Under the pieces are notes generated by a model. That model saw only the letters and a list, made by a program, of their open reading frames with translations, searched no databases and was not told the DNA's origin. A stretch of 64,000 nt of DNA from Streptomyces triculaminicus (GTDB lineage: Bacteria; Actinomycetota; Actinomycetes; Streptomycetales; Streptomycetaceae). How positions within the stretch are numbered: position 1 is the first letter of the stretch; every line of letters starts with the position of its first letter. Positions 36,231 to 44,993 of the stretch are shown piece after piece. The DNA is taken from NCBI RefSeq assembly GCF_017349075.1, contig NZ_JAFMOF010000002.1:372001-436000 (forward strand), given 5' to 3'. Both the position numbers and the translations under genes were made by a program.

Positions 36231-36732
36231 CCGCGAGCAGCCGGTCGGCGATCTCCTCGATCCGCTCCCGCAGGCCCTCCTGGCTCTTGCCGCCGTCCAG
36301 CCGCTCGCCGTCGATGACATAGGTGGGCGTCCCCGTCACGCCGATGGCCTTGCCCTCGGCCTGGTCGGCGTCGACGATCAGCATGTGCCGCCCGTCGATC
36401 AGCGCGGTGTCCACCTCCTCGGCGTCCAGCCCCAGCTCGCCCGCCGCCTCCACGAGCACCTTCTCGCCCCGGGCGCCGAGCTCCGCGGTGCGCTCCAGCA
36501 GGGCCTCGGCGTACGGCCACGCCGTGCCCTGCTCCGCCGCCTCCTCGGCGGCCTGCGCCGCGGCGTAGGCGTGCTTGTGCTTCTCCAGCGGGAAGTGCCG
36601 CAGCCGGATCTCCAGCCGGTCGCCGTAGCGGGCGCGCAGCGCGCGCACGTCGTCGAGGGCCTTGTGGCAGTCGGGGCACTGCAGGTCGCACCAGACGTCG
36701 AGGACGGCGCGGACGGTGTCGGTATCGCTCAT
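36226..36732 (-). CDS. DsbA-family thioredoxin-fold protein
   Basis: 168 aa. VLDVWCDLQCPDCHKALDDVRALR gives a CPDC active site in the first strand-helix, then a helical insertion and GVTGTPTYVIDG with the cis-Pro of thioredoxin folds. No signal peptide, so it is probably a cytoplasmic oxidoreductase of the FrnE-like group. Start ATG 36732; the longer upstream frame is Arg/Gly-rich and non-coding in appearance. The stop codon lies in a MITE-derived end. Confidence 0.85.
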   Translation of the reverse strand: MSDTDTVRAVLDVWCDLQCPDCHKALDDVRALRARYGDRLEIRLRHFPLEKHKHAYAAAQAAEEAAEQGTAWPYAEALLERTAELGARGEKVLVEAAGELGLDAEEVDTALIDGRHMLIVDADQAEGKAIGVTGTPTYVIDGERLDGGKSQEGLRERIEEIADRLLAG

Positions 36733-36901
36733 GGGGCCAGTCTCCCAGCCCCCGCCGCCCGGGCGTGATCCCCTACCTGAGGAGGAGGCCGGAGGGGCCC
36801 GGACCCGGAGTTCTCCCCGAGGACCGGGCCGGTCGTGGCATGTCCGGCCCCGCCCGGTGCACGATGGAGGCGAGGAGAACGTCACCGGCAGGAGGCCCCG
36901 G

Positions 36902-37348
36902 ATGCTGACCTCGACCGTATGCGTTGCCGTGTCCGCGGCCGGCCTGGGCATCGCCCTGCTGACGGCCTACCGCAGGCGCTTCCTGGCCGCGGCCCGGATC
37001 GCCGCCTGGTCGCTGGTGCCCGTAGGGCTGGTGATGACGGGCGTCGTGGACTGGCTGGCGGGCATCGTGTTCGACCCCACCGTCTGGGCCGGCTTCGGCG
37101 TGCTCGCGCTCTCCGCCGTGCTGTTCCTGATCACCCGGACCGTCGAGCGCCGCCGCGCCGGAGGCCGCCGCGAGCGCCGCGAGGCCGCGTCCGCCGGGCG
37201 GCCCGGAGCCGTGGCCCCGGCCGCCTCCGCACCCTCGCTCGGCCCCACCCGCACCAAGGCCCCCCGGCCCGCCGGGACGAAGGCCCCGGCCGGCGACGCA
37301 GAGGACTTCTCGGACATCGAGGCGATCCTCAAGAAGCACGGGATCTGA
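36902..37348 (+). CDS. Small membrane protein with a conserved acidic C-terminus
   Basis: 148 aa. Three helices (LTSTVCVAVSAAGLGIALL, AAWSLVPVGLVMTGVVDW, WAGFGVLALSAVLFLI), then a basic Arg-rich stretch and an Ala/Pro linker ending in DFSDIEAILKKHGI, which looks like a docking peptide. The start ATG 36902 is six bases after AGGAGG. Function not recognised. Confidence 0.7.
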   Translation: MLTSTVCVAVSAAGLGIALLTAYRRRFLAAARIAAWSLVPVGLVMTGVVDWLAGIVFDPTVWAGFGVLALSAVLFLITRTVERRRAGGRRERREAASAGRPGAVAPAASAPSLGPTRTKAPRPAGTKAPAGDAEDFSDIEAILKKHGI

Positions 37349-37417
37349 CGAACTCCCCCTGGCAGTTGGCGCGTTGGTGAGCGGGCGGCCCCGCCGCTGC
37401 GCCATGATCTGTCGGAG

Positions 37418-37561
37418 ATGAACGACGAACCACCGGCCCAGATCACCGACGAGCCGCGCGGCTGCCTGTTCGCGCTGTCCCAACCGCCGCTGATGTTCTT
37501 CCTCGCCTTCGTCGCCACGCTGGTCCTGCTGACCGCCGTGCACGACCTCTACCGCTGGTGA
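37418..37561 (+). CDS. Single-pass membrane microprotein, 47 aa
   Basis: MNDEPPAQITDEPRGC then one hydrophobic helix (PPLMFFLAFVATLVLLTAV) and HDLYRW. CGGAG sits directly before ATG 37418, and third positions are mostly G or C. It lies 70 bp after the preceding membrane-protein gene in the same orientation. No family recognised. Confidence 0.5.
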   Translation: MNDEPPAQITDEPRGCLFALSQPPLMFFLAFVATLVLLTAVHDLYRW

Positions 37562-37581
37562 CCCCGCCGGCCCGGCGGTCG

Positions 37582-38115
37582 TCAGTCCGCGGCCCCCCGG
37601 CGACGCGCCCGGTACGCGGCCACGTGCAGCCGGTTCCCACAGGTGCGCCCGTCGCAGTAGCGGCGCGAGCGGTTGCGGGAGAGGTCGACGAACGCCCGCC
37701 CGCAGTCCGGCGCCGCGCAGCGCCGCAGCCGCTCGCGCTCGCCCTCCACCAGCAGGAACGCCAGCGCCATCCCGCCGTCGGCCGCCAGGTGCTCGGCCAG
37801 GGAGGCGCCGGGCGCGAAGTAGTGGACGTGCCAGTCGTAGCCGTCGTGATCGGTCAGCCGGGGCGTCGTGCCCGCCTCGGCGACCAGTGCGTTCAGGAGC
37901 GTCGCGGCCGCCCGCGCATCCTCGGTGTCGAACACCTGGGCGAAGCGGTCGCGTATGGACCGGACCGCCGCCAGGTCCGGCTCCCGCAGGACGTCGATGC
38001 CGCTGATCTCGTGGCGCTCGACGAAGCCCCGCAGCGCCGCCAGATCGTCGAGCTCCATGTTCAGCAGGTCGACGACGGTGTCGAGCGTGCGGCGGGTGTC
38101 GTGGTTGATCAGCAC
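37582..38115 (-). CDS. CGNR zinc-finger / ABATE-domain regulator
   Basis: 177 aa. N-terminal ABATE-type domain (TVVDLLNMELDDLAALRGFVERHEI) and C-terminal CGNR finger: RRCAAPDCGRAFVDLSRNRSRRYCDGRTCGNRLHVAAYRAR, with four Zn cysteines and the eponymous CGNR. Probably DNA-binding; target unknown. Start GTG 38115, with GGGAG ten bases upstream. It follows ssgB on the same strand beyond a large hairpin. Confidence 0.85.
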   Translation of the reverse strand: MLINHDTRRTLDTVVDLLNMELDDLAALRGFVERHEISGIDVLREPDLAAVRSIRDRFAQVFDTEDARAAATLLNALVAEAGTTPRLTDHDGYDWHVHYFAPGASLAEHLAADGGMALAFLLVEGERERLRRCAAPDCGRAFVDLSRNRSRRYCDGRTCGNRLHVAAYRARRRGAAD

Positions 38116-38188
38116 GAAACGTTCGCTCCCTGGCCGGACGGACGGAGGGCGGCAGGTGTTCGACCGCGGGGAGCAGACTCTAGCGGCT

Positions 38189-38247
38189 CCACGACGCGAC
38201 GGCGCCGTCGTCCGCGGTGGATCCGCGGCGACGGCGCCGTGTCGTGG
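38189..38247. terminator. Large imperfect hairpin between ssgB and the CGNR gene
   Basis: CCACGAC...GACGGCGCCGTCG...CCGCGG faces its near complement around a short TGGAT loop (about 24 of 28 positions pair). It probably ends the ssgB transcript. The remainder of the 215-bp gap shows nothing else. Confidence 0.6.
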
Positions 38248-38330
38248 GTGTTCGATGTGCGGTTGTCCGGATGCGCGGCGCCCGGCCTCCCCGAGTGGGC
38301 CGGCGCGCCCTGGTCAGCTACGGCCCGGCA

Positions 38331-38744
38331 TCAGCTCTCGGCCAGGATGTGCGAGAGCTCGGTGTCCAGATCGAAGTGACGGTGTTCGGTGCCTGGTGGC
38401 ACCGCGGCGTCGGTCCGCTTCAGGAACGACTCCAGTGCCCGCGCCGGCGCCTCCAGCAGGGCTTCGCCCTCGGGAGAGCTCAGCGCGATGCAGACGACGC
38501 CCTGGCCATGACTGCGGGACGGCCAGACGCGGACGTCGCCCGTGCCCGTGGGCCGGTGAAGGCCCTCGGCGAGCAGATCACGGGCGAAGACCCACTCGAC
38601 CGTCTCTTCGGCTCCGGTGTGGAAGGTGGCGTGCACGGCATACGGATCGGCCGTGTCGTACCGCAGGCCCGCAGGTACGGGCAGTGAGGATTCGCTCGAC
38701 ACAACGAGGCGCAGGTGCAGCTCGCAGCTGACCGTGGTGTTCAT
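38331..38744 (-). CDS. ssgB: Sporulation septation regulator SsgB
   Basis: 137 aa, matching the highly conserved SsgB of sporulating actinomycetes: NTTVSCELHLRLVVSSESSLP, YDTADPYAVHATFHTGAEETVEWVFARDLL, GDVRVWPSR, FDLDTELSHILAES. SsgB is recruited by SsgA to future septum sites and there recruits and stabilises FtsZ during sporulation-specific division. Start ATG 38744; the 22 codons of open frame upstream are not part of the conserved protein. Divergent from a small membrane-protein gene. A GGTTTA element about 80 bp upstream hints at a stress-type sigma promoter but is not conclusive. Confidence 0.95.
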   Translation of the reverse strand: MNTTVSCELHLRLVVSSESSLPVPAGLRYDTADPYAVHATFHTGAEETVEWVFARDLLAEGLHRPTGTGDVRVWPSRSHGQGVVCIALSSPEGEALLEAPARALESFLKRTDAAVPPGTEHRHFDLDTELSHILAES

Positions 38745-38935
38745 AAGCGCCAAGGCCTTTCGCTCAGTGTGCGCTCGGGGATTCGCACGTCGGCGAAATC
38801 GACATGCCACCTACGGTGCCGTTGTAAACCCCTCTGCCCGTTTTGAGGCTCTTCGGATACCTCGGACGGCCCAGCGCTCACGCCACGCATACCGCCGAAC
38901 CGGTGATGTCACGCCCTTCGGGTACGTTGGACCTC

Positions 38936-39367
38936 ATGAACGCGGAGAGTGACGAGCGGAGATCCGCTCCGGCGGACGGCGACGCCGAGCCCGGCAAAGG
39001 CCTCGGCTCGCGAGCCCCGCACTTCATCAAAAGATCCCGGCCGCTCCACCTGAGCTGGCAGGCCGGCGTCTTCGTCGTCGGCCTCGCCGTCGTCGTCGCG
39101 GGCATCATCATGCTGCCCCTGCCCGGCCCCGGCTGGCTGGTGATCTTCGGCGGCATGGCCATCTGGGCCACCGAGTTCGTCTGGGCCCAGCTCGTCCTGC
39201 GCTGGACCAAGCGCAAGGTCACCGAGGCCGCCCACCGCGCCCTCGACCCCAAGGTCCGGCGCCGCAACATCACCCTCACCGTCCTCGGCCTGCTGATCAT
39301 CGCCGGACTCGCGGGCTTCTACGTCGCCAGCTACGGCCTCACCCTGCCCTGGAAGGCCGCCCACTGA
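38936..39367 (+). CDS. TIGR02611-type (PGPGW) transmembrane protein
   Basis: 143 aa. A hydrophilic N-terminus of about 45 residues, then two helices around the diagnostic LPLPGPGWLVIFGGMAIWATEF, a basic amphipathic stretch and a last helix (ITLTVLGLLIIAGLAGFYVASYG). Family function unknown. TACGTT (38923-38928) lies seven bases before ATG 38936, compatible with a leaderless transcript. Confidence 0.85.
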   Translation: MNAESDERRSAPADGDAEPGKGLGSRAPHFIKRSRPLHLSWQAGVFVVGLAVVVAGIIMLPLPGPGWLVIFGGMAIWATEFVWAQLVLRWTKRKVTEAAHRALDPKVRRRNITLTVLGLLIIAGLAGFYVASYGLTLPWKAAH

Positions 39368-39443
39368 CCCTCCCCGGGCCCCCTGACCAGGCACGGGTGG
39401 CGCGAAGCACCGCCTGACATGCGGTAATGTTTGCGGTGCGCCC

Positions 39444-39515
39444 GGGCGATTAGCTCAGCGGGAGAGCGCTTCGTTCACACCGAAGAGGTCACTGGTTCGA
39501 TCCCAGTATCGCCCA
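39444..39515 (+). tRNA. tRNA-Val (CAC), copy 1
   Basis: 72 nt, acceptor GGGCGAT, anticodon stem-loop CTTCG-TTCACAC-CGAAG, T-arm GGTTCGATCC. CCA not encoded. Followed by a canonical terminator. Confidence 0.95.
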
Positions 39516-39522
39516 CATCCCA

Positions 39523-39568
39523 CCGAGGGTCCGCAAGGTTCACACCCCCTTGCGGACCCTCGGTTTTT
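39523..39568 (+). terminator. Rho-independent terminator of tRNA-Val
   Basis: 16-bp perfect stem CCGAGGGTCCGCAAGG (39523-39538) with its complement (39548-39563), followed by TTTTT: one of the few classical T-tract terminators in the window. Confidence 0.9.
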
Positions 39569-39586
39569 CGTATGCCCTTGGTCCTC

Positions 39587-40090
39587 ATGGCCCGCCGCCG
39601 CACGCACTCGCCGCATCACTACCGCTTCCGCGACGCCTGGACCCTCCCGGCGCCGCCCGACACCGTCTACACGGTGCTGGAGGCCGTCGCCGACTACCCC
39701 TCCTGGTGGCCCCAGGTCCGCCGCGTCCACCAGGCCGACGACATCAGCGGCACCGTCCACATCCGCTCCCTCCTGCCCTACGGGCTCACCCTCACCGCCC
39801 GCCAGAGCCGCCGCGACCCCCACGCCCGCGTCCTGGAGGTCGTCGTCCACGGCGACCTGGAGGGCTGGGCGCGCTGGACCGTCCTCCCGCACGGCACCAC
39901 CGGCAGCATCGCCCGCTTCGAGCAGGACGTGGACGCGACCAAACCCCTCATGCGGCGCCTGGCCGTCCCCGCCCGGCCCCTCTTCCGCGCCAACCACGCA
40001 TGGATGATGCGCGGCGGACGACGCGGCCTGCGCGCCCTCCTGGAGAGCCGGCCGCAGGGCCGGCCCGAGGCCGGGCCGGAGGGGATTTGA
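39587..40090 (+). CDS. SRPBCC (START/polyketide cyclase-like) family protein
   Basis: 167 aa. HYRFRDAWTLPAPPDTVYTVLEAVADYPSWWPQVRRV is the typical start of the helix-grip fold, followed by alternating strands and a long C-terminal helix (PLMRRLAVPARPLFRANHAWMMRGGRRGLRALL). Probably binds a hydrophobic ligand; role unknown. I chose ATG 39587; ATG 39572, only three bases after the tRNA terminator, is less likely. Neither has a ribosome-binding site. It is flanked by two identical tRNA-Val genes. Confidence 0.8.
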   Translation: MARRRTHSPHHYRFRDAWTLPAPPDTVYTVLEAVADYPSWWPQVRRVHQADDISGTVHIRSLLPYGLTLTARQSRRDPHARVLEVVVHGDLEGWARWTVLPHGTTGSIARFEQDVDATKPLMRRLAVPARPLFRANHAWMMRGGRRGLRALLESRPQGRPEAGPEGI

Positions 40091-40153
40091 AGGAGGGCCG
40101 CCGCGACCTGTATTGTTCAGTGCGTCGCCGGGGAAAACCCCGAAGACAGCCCC

Positions 40154-40225
40154 GGGCGATTAGCTCAGCGGGAGAGCGCTTCGTTCACACCGAAGAGGTC
40201 ACTGGTTCGATCCCAGTATCGCCCA
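40154..40225 (+). tRNA. tRNA-Val (CAC), copy 2
   Basis: Identical to the copy at 39444 over the whole gene; the identity extends to 76 bp (39441-39516 and 40151-40226). Confidence 0.95.
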
Positions 40226-40233
40226 CGCCCGGG

Positions 40234-40265
40234 AAGGCCGGTCCGTCAACTGACGGACCGGCCTT
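40234..40265. terminator. Terminator after tRNA-Val copy 2
   Basis: 15-bp stem AAGGCCGGTCCGTCA (40234-40248) with its complement (40251-40265), AC loop, followed by TTCGC. It also lies just downstream of the converging exonuclease gene. Confidence 0.85.
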
Positions 40266-40282
40266 TCGCATTACCGGCACCC

Positions 40283-41008
40283 TCACGCCGCAGCGGGCAG
40301 CTCCGGACGCAGCGGCCACGCCGGATCGCACTCCTCGTCCGAACCGTTGCGCGCGAACCACGCCTGCAGCCCCCGCGCCTGCGCCGCATGCCACACCGCC
40401 TGCCGGGTGTGCAGCTCCGCCGGACTCAGCCGCTCCAGCCGCGACGCGAAACGCCGCCCCACCGCCCGCACGACCTCCAACGCCGCCGTGGCGTCGACGG
40501 CCGCGTCATGCGCCCCCGCCAGCTCCACCCCGTACTGCGCACACAGGTCCGTCAGCGTCCGCCGCCCCTTGCGATAGCGGTCCAGATGCTTGTCCAGCAC
40601 CCACGGATCCAGCACACACAGCGGCGCACCGCCCAGATAGTCCGCCAGCGACGACGCCCGGTGCCGCCGCAACTCCCGGTCCAGCAACGTCAGATCGAAC
40701 GGGGCGTTCATCACCACCAGCGGCACACCACGCGCCGCATGCCCCGCCAGGGCCCTCGCCACCTCCTCCATCACCGGGGCCGGCCACCGGCCGTACCGCT
40801 GCAGATGGTCCTCGCTCAGTCCGTGTATCGCGGTCGCCTCGGCGGGAACGGGAACCCCCGGATTCACCAGCCAACGGGTGGCCACCGGCGCGGCCCCCGC
40901 CTGCGACTGCGTCACGAAAGCCGCCGAAACGATCCGGTCGCGCTCCACGTCCACCCCGGTCGTCTCGGTGTCGAAGGCGGCCAACGGCCCTTCGAGCCAG
41001 CACGGCAT
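40283..41008 (-). CDS. DEDDh 3'-5' exonuclease (DnaQ-like)
   Basis: 241 aa. Exo I AFDTETTGVD, Exo II VVMNAPFDLTLLDREL, Exo III HDAAVDATAALEVV give the D-E-D-(H)D catalytic set of the epsilon-like family. Short for replicative epsilon and without extra domains except a C-terminal helix-rich tail (SPAELHTRQAVWHAAQARGLQAWF) seen in actinobacterial homologues. Repair or RNA-processing function possible. Start ATG 41008 with GAGGAG upstream; earlier starts in the long open frame are unsupported. Confidence 0.88.
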   Translation of the reverse strand: MPCWLEGPLAAFDTETTGVDVERDRIVSAAFVTQSQAGAAPVATRWLVNPGVPVPAEATAIHGLSEDHLQRYGRWPAPVMEEVARALAGHAARGVPLVVMNAPFDLTLLDRELRRHRASSLADYLGGAPLCVLDPWVLDKHLDRYRKGRRTLTDLCAQYGVELAGAHDAAVDATAALEVVRAVGRRFASRLERLSPAELHTRQAVWHAAQARGLQAWFARNGSDEECDPAWPLRPELPAAA

Positions 41009-41173
41009 GACACAACTCCTCGCGCTTGTGCGGCACATGGCGTGTTTCCCCTCCCCGCCAGGTGATACCCGGCCACCCGAGTACCCGAACCGCCGCCGTT
41101 TGCCGGGGAGTTCGCGTGGAGACAACACAGATGTACGACCAAAGAACCGGCGAGCCCGGAAGGTTTTTCGGAC

Positions 41174-41749
41174 ATGGCGCTCGCTCAGCCCGACCCGGCC
41201 ACCCCCACGGCCGCCGGCCCCCGGGCACCTGACCGCGCCCCGCGGCAGCCTCGCCGTCACCGCGTGCATGGAGACCCTCCAGGTCGGCTACCTGCACGCC
41301 GTCGCGGCCGCCGCCGGCTGCTCCCTCGCCCAGCCCTTCCCCGACAACGGCATCGACTGGCACGTCAGCCACAGCGCCCCGGCCACACCACCGACGACGA
41401 GGTCACCATCAAGGTGCAGCTCAAGAGCACCTACCAGCTCGGCCCCCGCCCACCCGGCCCGACCTTCGGCTTCACCCTCGACAACGACCACCTGGTCAAG
41501 CTCGCCCGCACCCCCGTCTCGGTCCACAAGATCCTCGTCGTGATGATCGTTCCGCGCACCCAGGACGACTGGCTACGGGCCGGCCCCGACCACCTCGAAC
41601 TGCGCCACTGCTGCTACTGGACCAACCTCGCCGGCCACCCCGCCACCGGCCGACGCAGGACCACCGTGCGGATCCCGACCACACGCGTCTTCGACGACCG
41701 CGCACTGCGCGAGATCATGACCCGGGTCGGGGCGGGAGGGAGACCCTGA
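41174..41749 (+). CDS. DUF4365-like hypothetical protein with two compensating frameshifts as read
   Basis: The open frame runs 191 aa, but the coding signal leaves it between about 41218 and 41382. The other frame there reads PGHLTAPRGSLAVTACMETLQVG, YLHAVAAAAGCSLAQPFPDNGIDWHVSHSAP, which joins smoothly to GHTTDDEVTIKVQLKSTYQL downstream. One extra C in the run 41218-41222 and one missing G near 41381 would explain it. The corrected protein has the DUF4365 pattern (nuclease-like fold with D-W-x and VQLKST). Stop overlaps the next ATG (TGATG), indicating coupling. Probably intact in nature. Confidence 0.6.
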   Translation: MALAQPDPATPTAAGPRAPDRAPRQPRRHRVHGDPPGRLPARRRGRRRLLPRPALPRQRHRLARQPQRPGHTTDDEVTIKVQLKSTYQLGPRPPGPTFGFTLDNDHLVKLARTPVSVHKILVVMIVPRTQDDWLRAGPDHLELRHCCYWTNLAGHPATGRRRTTVRIPTTRVFDDRALREIMTRVGAGGRP

Positions 41750-42929
41750 TGCACCGGCCGACCGACGACCCCCGCACCACCCCCACGACCCCGCCGTCCT
41801 CGGCACCCTCCTCGCCCGCCACGGCTGGCGACGACACGGCGGAGCCCCCGGCCGCTACCACCGCTGGACACCCCCACCGGCCCCGGCACCGGCACCAGCC
41901 TCCTCGTACCCGCCGGCAACGCCTTCCCCGACAGCACCGACCTCCTCACCGAAGCCCTCACCGCCCTCGAACACAGCGCCGCCCCTCCGCCCGCGAGATC
42001 CTCATCGCCCTCCGCACCCCCAGCGACGAGATCCGCTGGCACCGCGAGAACCCCGCACACCGCGCCCCCACCGCCGCCTGGGCCGACCAGGAACGCCTGC
42101 GCACCGGCGCCCGCGCCATGCTGCTCGCCGGAGCCCTCGCCACCCGCGCCCGCACCGGCCACCACGGCGCCCGCCACCGCCGACAGGCCGAGACCACCCT
42201 GGCCCCCCTGCTCCTCGGCCCCACCCCGGCGGAAGCGACCTCACCGTCTTCCTGCCCCTCGAAACCCCGGCCGCCACCGGCAGGCACACCGGACAGAACC
42301 CCACCGACGGCCCCGACCGCCTCGCCGCCACCCTCCTGCGCGCCCTGCAGACCACCCGCGACGCCACCGACTACCGCCGCACCACCGGCCGGCCCGACGC
42401 CTTCGACAAAGCCGTCGAAGCCGGCGTCAGCCGGGAGCTCACCGACGCCCTCGTCACCCTGACCGCCGGATCCCAGGGCATACGGATCACCGTGGAATGG
42501 GCACCCGCCGCCGGCCCGCCCGAAGGCTTCGCCACCCGCCCCGAACCGCTGGAATTCTCACCCGGCGACCTCCCCGCCCTCCGCGAAGCCGGAGCCCGAT
42601 ACGTACGCGACGAACCCTCCGTCCCCGTCCGGATCACCGCAGCCGTGGTGCGGCTGCGCCGCGAGACACCGGGCGGGACGGGCGTGGTGCGCCTGCGGGT
42701 GCTCGAGGGAGCCGACGTCCCCCAGGTGCGGGCCACCCTCACCGACGACGACTACCGCGCCGCCGGCCACGCCCACCTCGCCGGCCTCCCGGTCCGGGTG
42801 AGCGGGCGCCTGGAGAGCCGCGGCGGCTTCCGCCGCCTGGCCGACGCCCACAGCGTCACCCCCGTCCCGGCGGACGAAGCCGAACGGGACGGACTGCTGA
42901 AGTCCCTGCAATCCCCGGAGGAGGAATAA
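41749..42929 (+). pseudogene. Hypothetical protein gene with four one-base frameshifts as read
   Basis: Coding signal continues from ATG 41749 to the TAA at 42927 but changes frame at about 41780 (C run), 41873 (C run), 41983 (CCCC) and 42226 (CCCCGG), each time as if one base were missing. Joined, it gives about 394 aa including HDPAVLGTLLARHGWRRHGG, SAREILIALRTPSDEIRWHREN, DLTVFLPLETPAATGRHTG and the long last open part VEWAPAAGPPEGFATRPEPLEF. No family recognised. The third-base bias and the plausible peptides suggest a functional gene misread in homopolymers rather than a decayed one. Next downstream is thrS. Confidence 0.5.
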
Positions 42930-43012
42930 CCGTTTAGCGACCAGGGGGCCGGGCTCGGTACGATTCAAGCGCGCAGCGACCGCTGTCGTGCCCCATAAGT
43001 CAGGAGAGACCG

Positions 43013-44992
43013 GTGTCAGACGTCCGTGTGATCATCCAACGCGATTCCGAGCGGGAAGAGCGCGTGGTGACGACGGGCACTACGGCCGCCGATCTCTTCG
43101 CCGGAGAGCGCACCATCGTCGCCGCGCGCGTCGCGGGCGAGCTGAAGGACCTGGCGTACGCCGTCGCCGACGGCGAGGAGATCGAGCCCGTCGAGATCTC
43201 CTCCGAGGACGGCCTGAACATCCTGCGCCACTCGACCGCCCACGTCATGGCCCAGGCCGTGCAGGAGCTCTTCCCCGAGGCCAAGCTGGGCATCGGCCCG
43301 CCGGTCAAGGACGGCTTCTACTACGACTTCGACGTCGAGAAGCCCTTCACTCCCGATGACCTCAAGCTCATCGAGAAGAAGATGCAGGAGATCCAGAAGC
43401 GCGGTCAGCGCTTCTCGCGCCGCGTCGTCACCGACGACGCCGCCCGCGAGGAGCTGGCCGACGAGCCGTACAAGCTCGAGCTGATCGGTCTCAAGGGCTC
43501 CGCCTCGCACGACGACGGCGCGGACGTGGAGGTGGGCGCGGGCGAGCTCACCATCTACGACAACCTGGACGCCAAGACCGGCGAGCTGTGCTGGAAGGAC
43601 CTCTGCCGGGGCCCGCACCTGCCGACCACCCGTGTCATCCCGGCGTTCAAGCTGATGCGGAACGCGTCGGCGTACTGGCGGGGCAGCGAGAAGAATCCGC
43701 AGCTCCAGCGCATCTACGGCACCGCCTGGCCGACCAAGGACGAGCTGAAGGCGTATCTGGAGTTCCTCGTCGAGGCCGAGCGGCGTGACCACCGCAAGCT
43801 GGGCGCCGAGCTCGACCTCTTCTCCTTCCCCGACGAGCTGGGCCCCGGCCTCGCGGTGTTCCACCCCAAGGGCGGCATCATCCGCAAGGAGATGGAGAAC
43901 TACTCGCGCAAGCAGCACGAGGCCTCCGGCTACGAGTTCGTGAACACCCCGCACATCTCGAAGGAGCACCTCTTCGAGACCTCCGGGCACCTTCCGCACT
44001 ACGCCGAGGGCATGTTCCCGCCCATCGAGTTCGACGGGCAGAACTACCGCCTCAAGGCCATGAACTGCCCGATGCACAACCTGATCTTCAAGTCGCGCGG
44101 GCGCTCGTACCGTGAGCTGCCGCTGCGGCTGTTCGAATTCGGCACGGTGTACCGGTACGAGAAGTCCGGCGTCGTCCACGGCCTGACCCGCTCGCGCGGC
44201 TTCACCCAGGACGACGCGCACATCTACAGCACCAAGGAGCAGATGCCGGAGGAGCTCGACACCCTCCTCACCTTCGTGCTCGACCTGCTGCGCGACTACG
44301 GCCTGAACGACTTCGAGCTGGAGCTCTCCACCCGCGACCCCGAGTCGGACAAGTTCATCGGCTCCGACGAGGACTGGGCGGAGGCCACCGAGGCGCTGCG
44401 CCTGGCGGCCGAGAAGCAGGGGCTGCCGCTGGTCCCGGACCCGGGCGGCGCCGCGTACTACGGCCCGAAGATCTCCGTGCAGGCGAAGGACGCGATCGGC
44501 AGGTCCTGGCAGATGTCGACCATCCAGGTCGACTTCAACCAGCCCAAGCGGTTCGGTCTCGAGTACACGGCGGCCGACGGCTCGCGCCAGCAGCCGGTCA
44601 TGATCCACCGTGCGCTCTTCGGCAGCATCGAGCGGTTCTTCGGCGTGCTGCTGGAGCACTACGCGGGCGCGTTCCCGGCGTGGCTGGCCCCGGTCCAGGC
44701 GGTCGGCATCCCGATCGGCGACGCCCACGTCGAGTACCTGCAGGAGTTCGCCGCCGAGGCGAAGAAGAAGGGCCTGCGGGTCGAGGTGGACGCCTCGTCG
44801 GACCGGATGCAGAAGAAGATCAGGACCCATCAGAAGGCGAAAACCCCGTTCATGATCATCGTCGGTGACGAGGACATGGCCGCGGGTACGGTCTCGTTCC
44901 GCTACCGCGACGGGTCGCAGGAGAACGGCATCCCGAGCGACCAGGCGATCGCGAAGATCGTTGATGTGGTGGAGCGCCGCGTCCAGGTGTGA
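43013..44992 (+). CDS. thrS: Threonyl-tRNA synthetase
   Basis: 659 aa class II synthetase. TGS domain at residues 1-65; SAD/editing-type domain with [11 protein letters not shown] (HxxxH) and [12 protein letters not shown]; catalytic core with [14 protein letters not shown], the Zn Cys region [13 protein letters not shown], motif 2 [34 protein letters not shown] and motif 3 [20 protein letters not shown]; the C-terminal anticodon-binding domain ends at VERRVQV. Start GTG 43013 with AGGAGA. No T-box-like leader is visible in the 83-bp gap. Its stop is followed after one base by a CRISPR-like repeat. Confidence 0.97.
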   Translation: MSDVRVIIQRDSEREERVVTTGTTAADLFAGERTIVAARVAGELKDLAYAVADGEEIEPVEISSEDGLNILRHSTAHVMAQAVQELFPEAKLGIGPPVKDGFYYDFDVEKPFTPDDLKLIEKKMQEIQKRGQRFSRRVVTDDAAREELADEPYKLELIGLKGSASHDDGADVEVGAGELTIYDNLDAKTGELCWKDLCRGPHLPTTRVIPAFKLMRNASAYWRGSEKNPQLQRIYGTAWPTKDELKAYLEFLVEAERRDHRKLGAELDLFSFPDELGPGLAVFHPKGGIIRKEMENYSRKQHEASGYEFVNTPHISKEHLFETSGHLPHYAEGMFPPIEFDGQNYRLKAMNCPMHNLIFKSRGRSYRELPLRLFEFGTVYRYEKSGVVHGLTRSRGFTQDDAHIYSTKEQMPEELDTLLTFVLDLLRDYGLNDFELELSTRDPESDKFIGSDEDWAEATEALRLAAEKQGLPLVPDPGGAAYYGPKISVQAKDAIGRSWQMSTIQVDFNQPKRFGLEYTAADGSRQQPVMIHRALFGSIERFFGVLLEHYAGAFPAWLAPVQAVGIPIGDAHVEYLQEFAAEAKKKGLRVEVDASSDRMQKKIRTHQKAKTPFMIIVGDEDMAAGTVSFRYRDGSQENGIPSDQAIAKIVDVVERRVQV

Positions 44993-44993
44993 C

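Noticed and set aside
42930..43012. T-box leader for thrS
   Set aside because: The gap is only 83 bp and lacks a T-box motif or a specifier hairpin.
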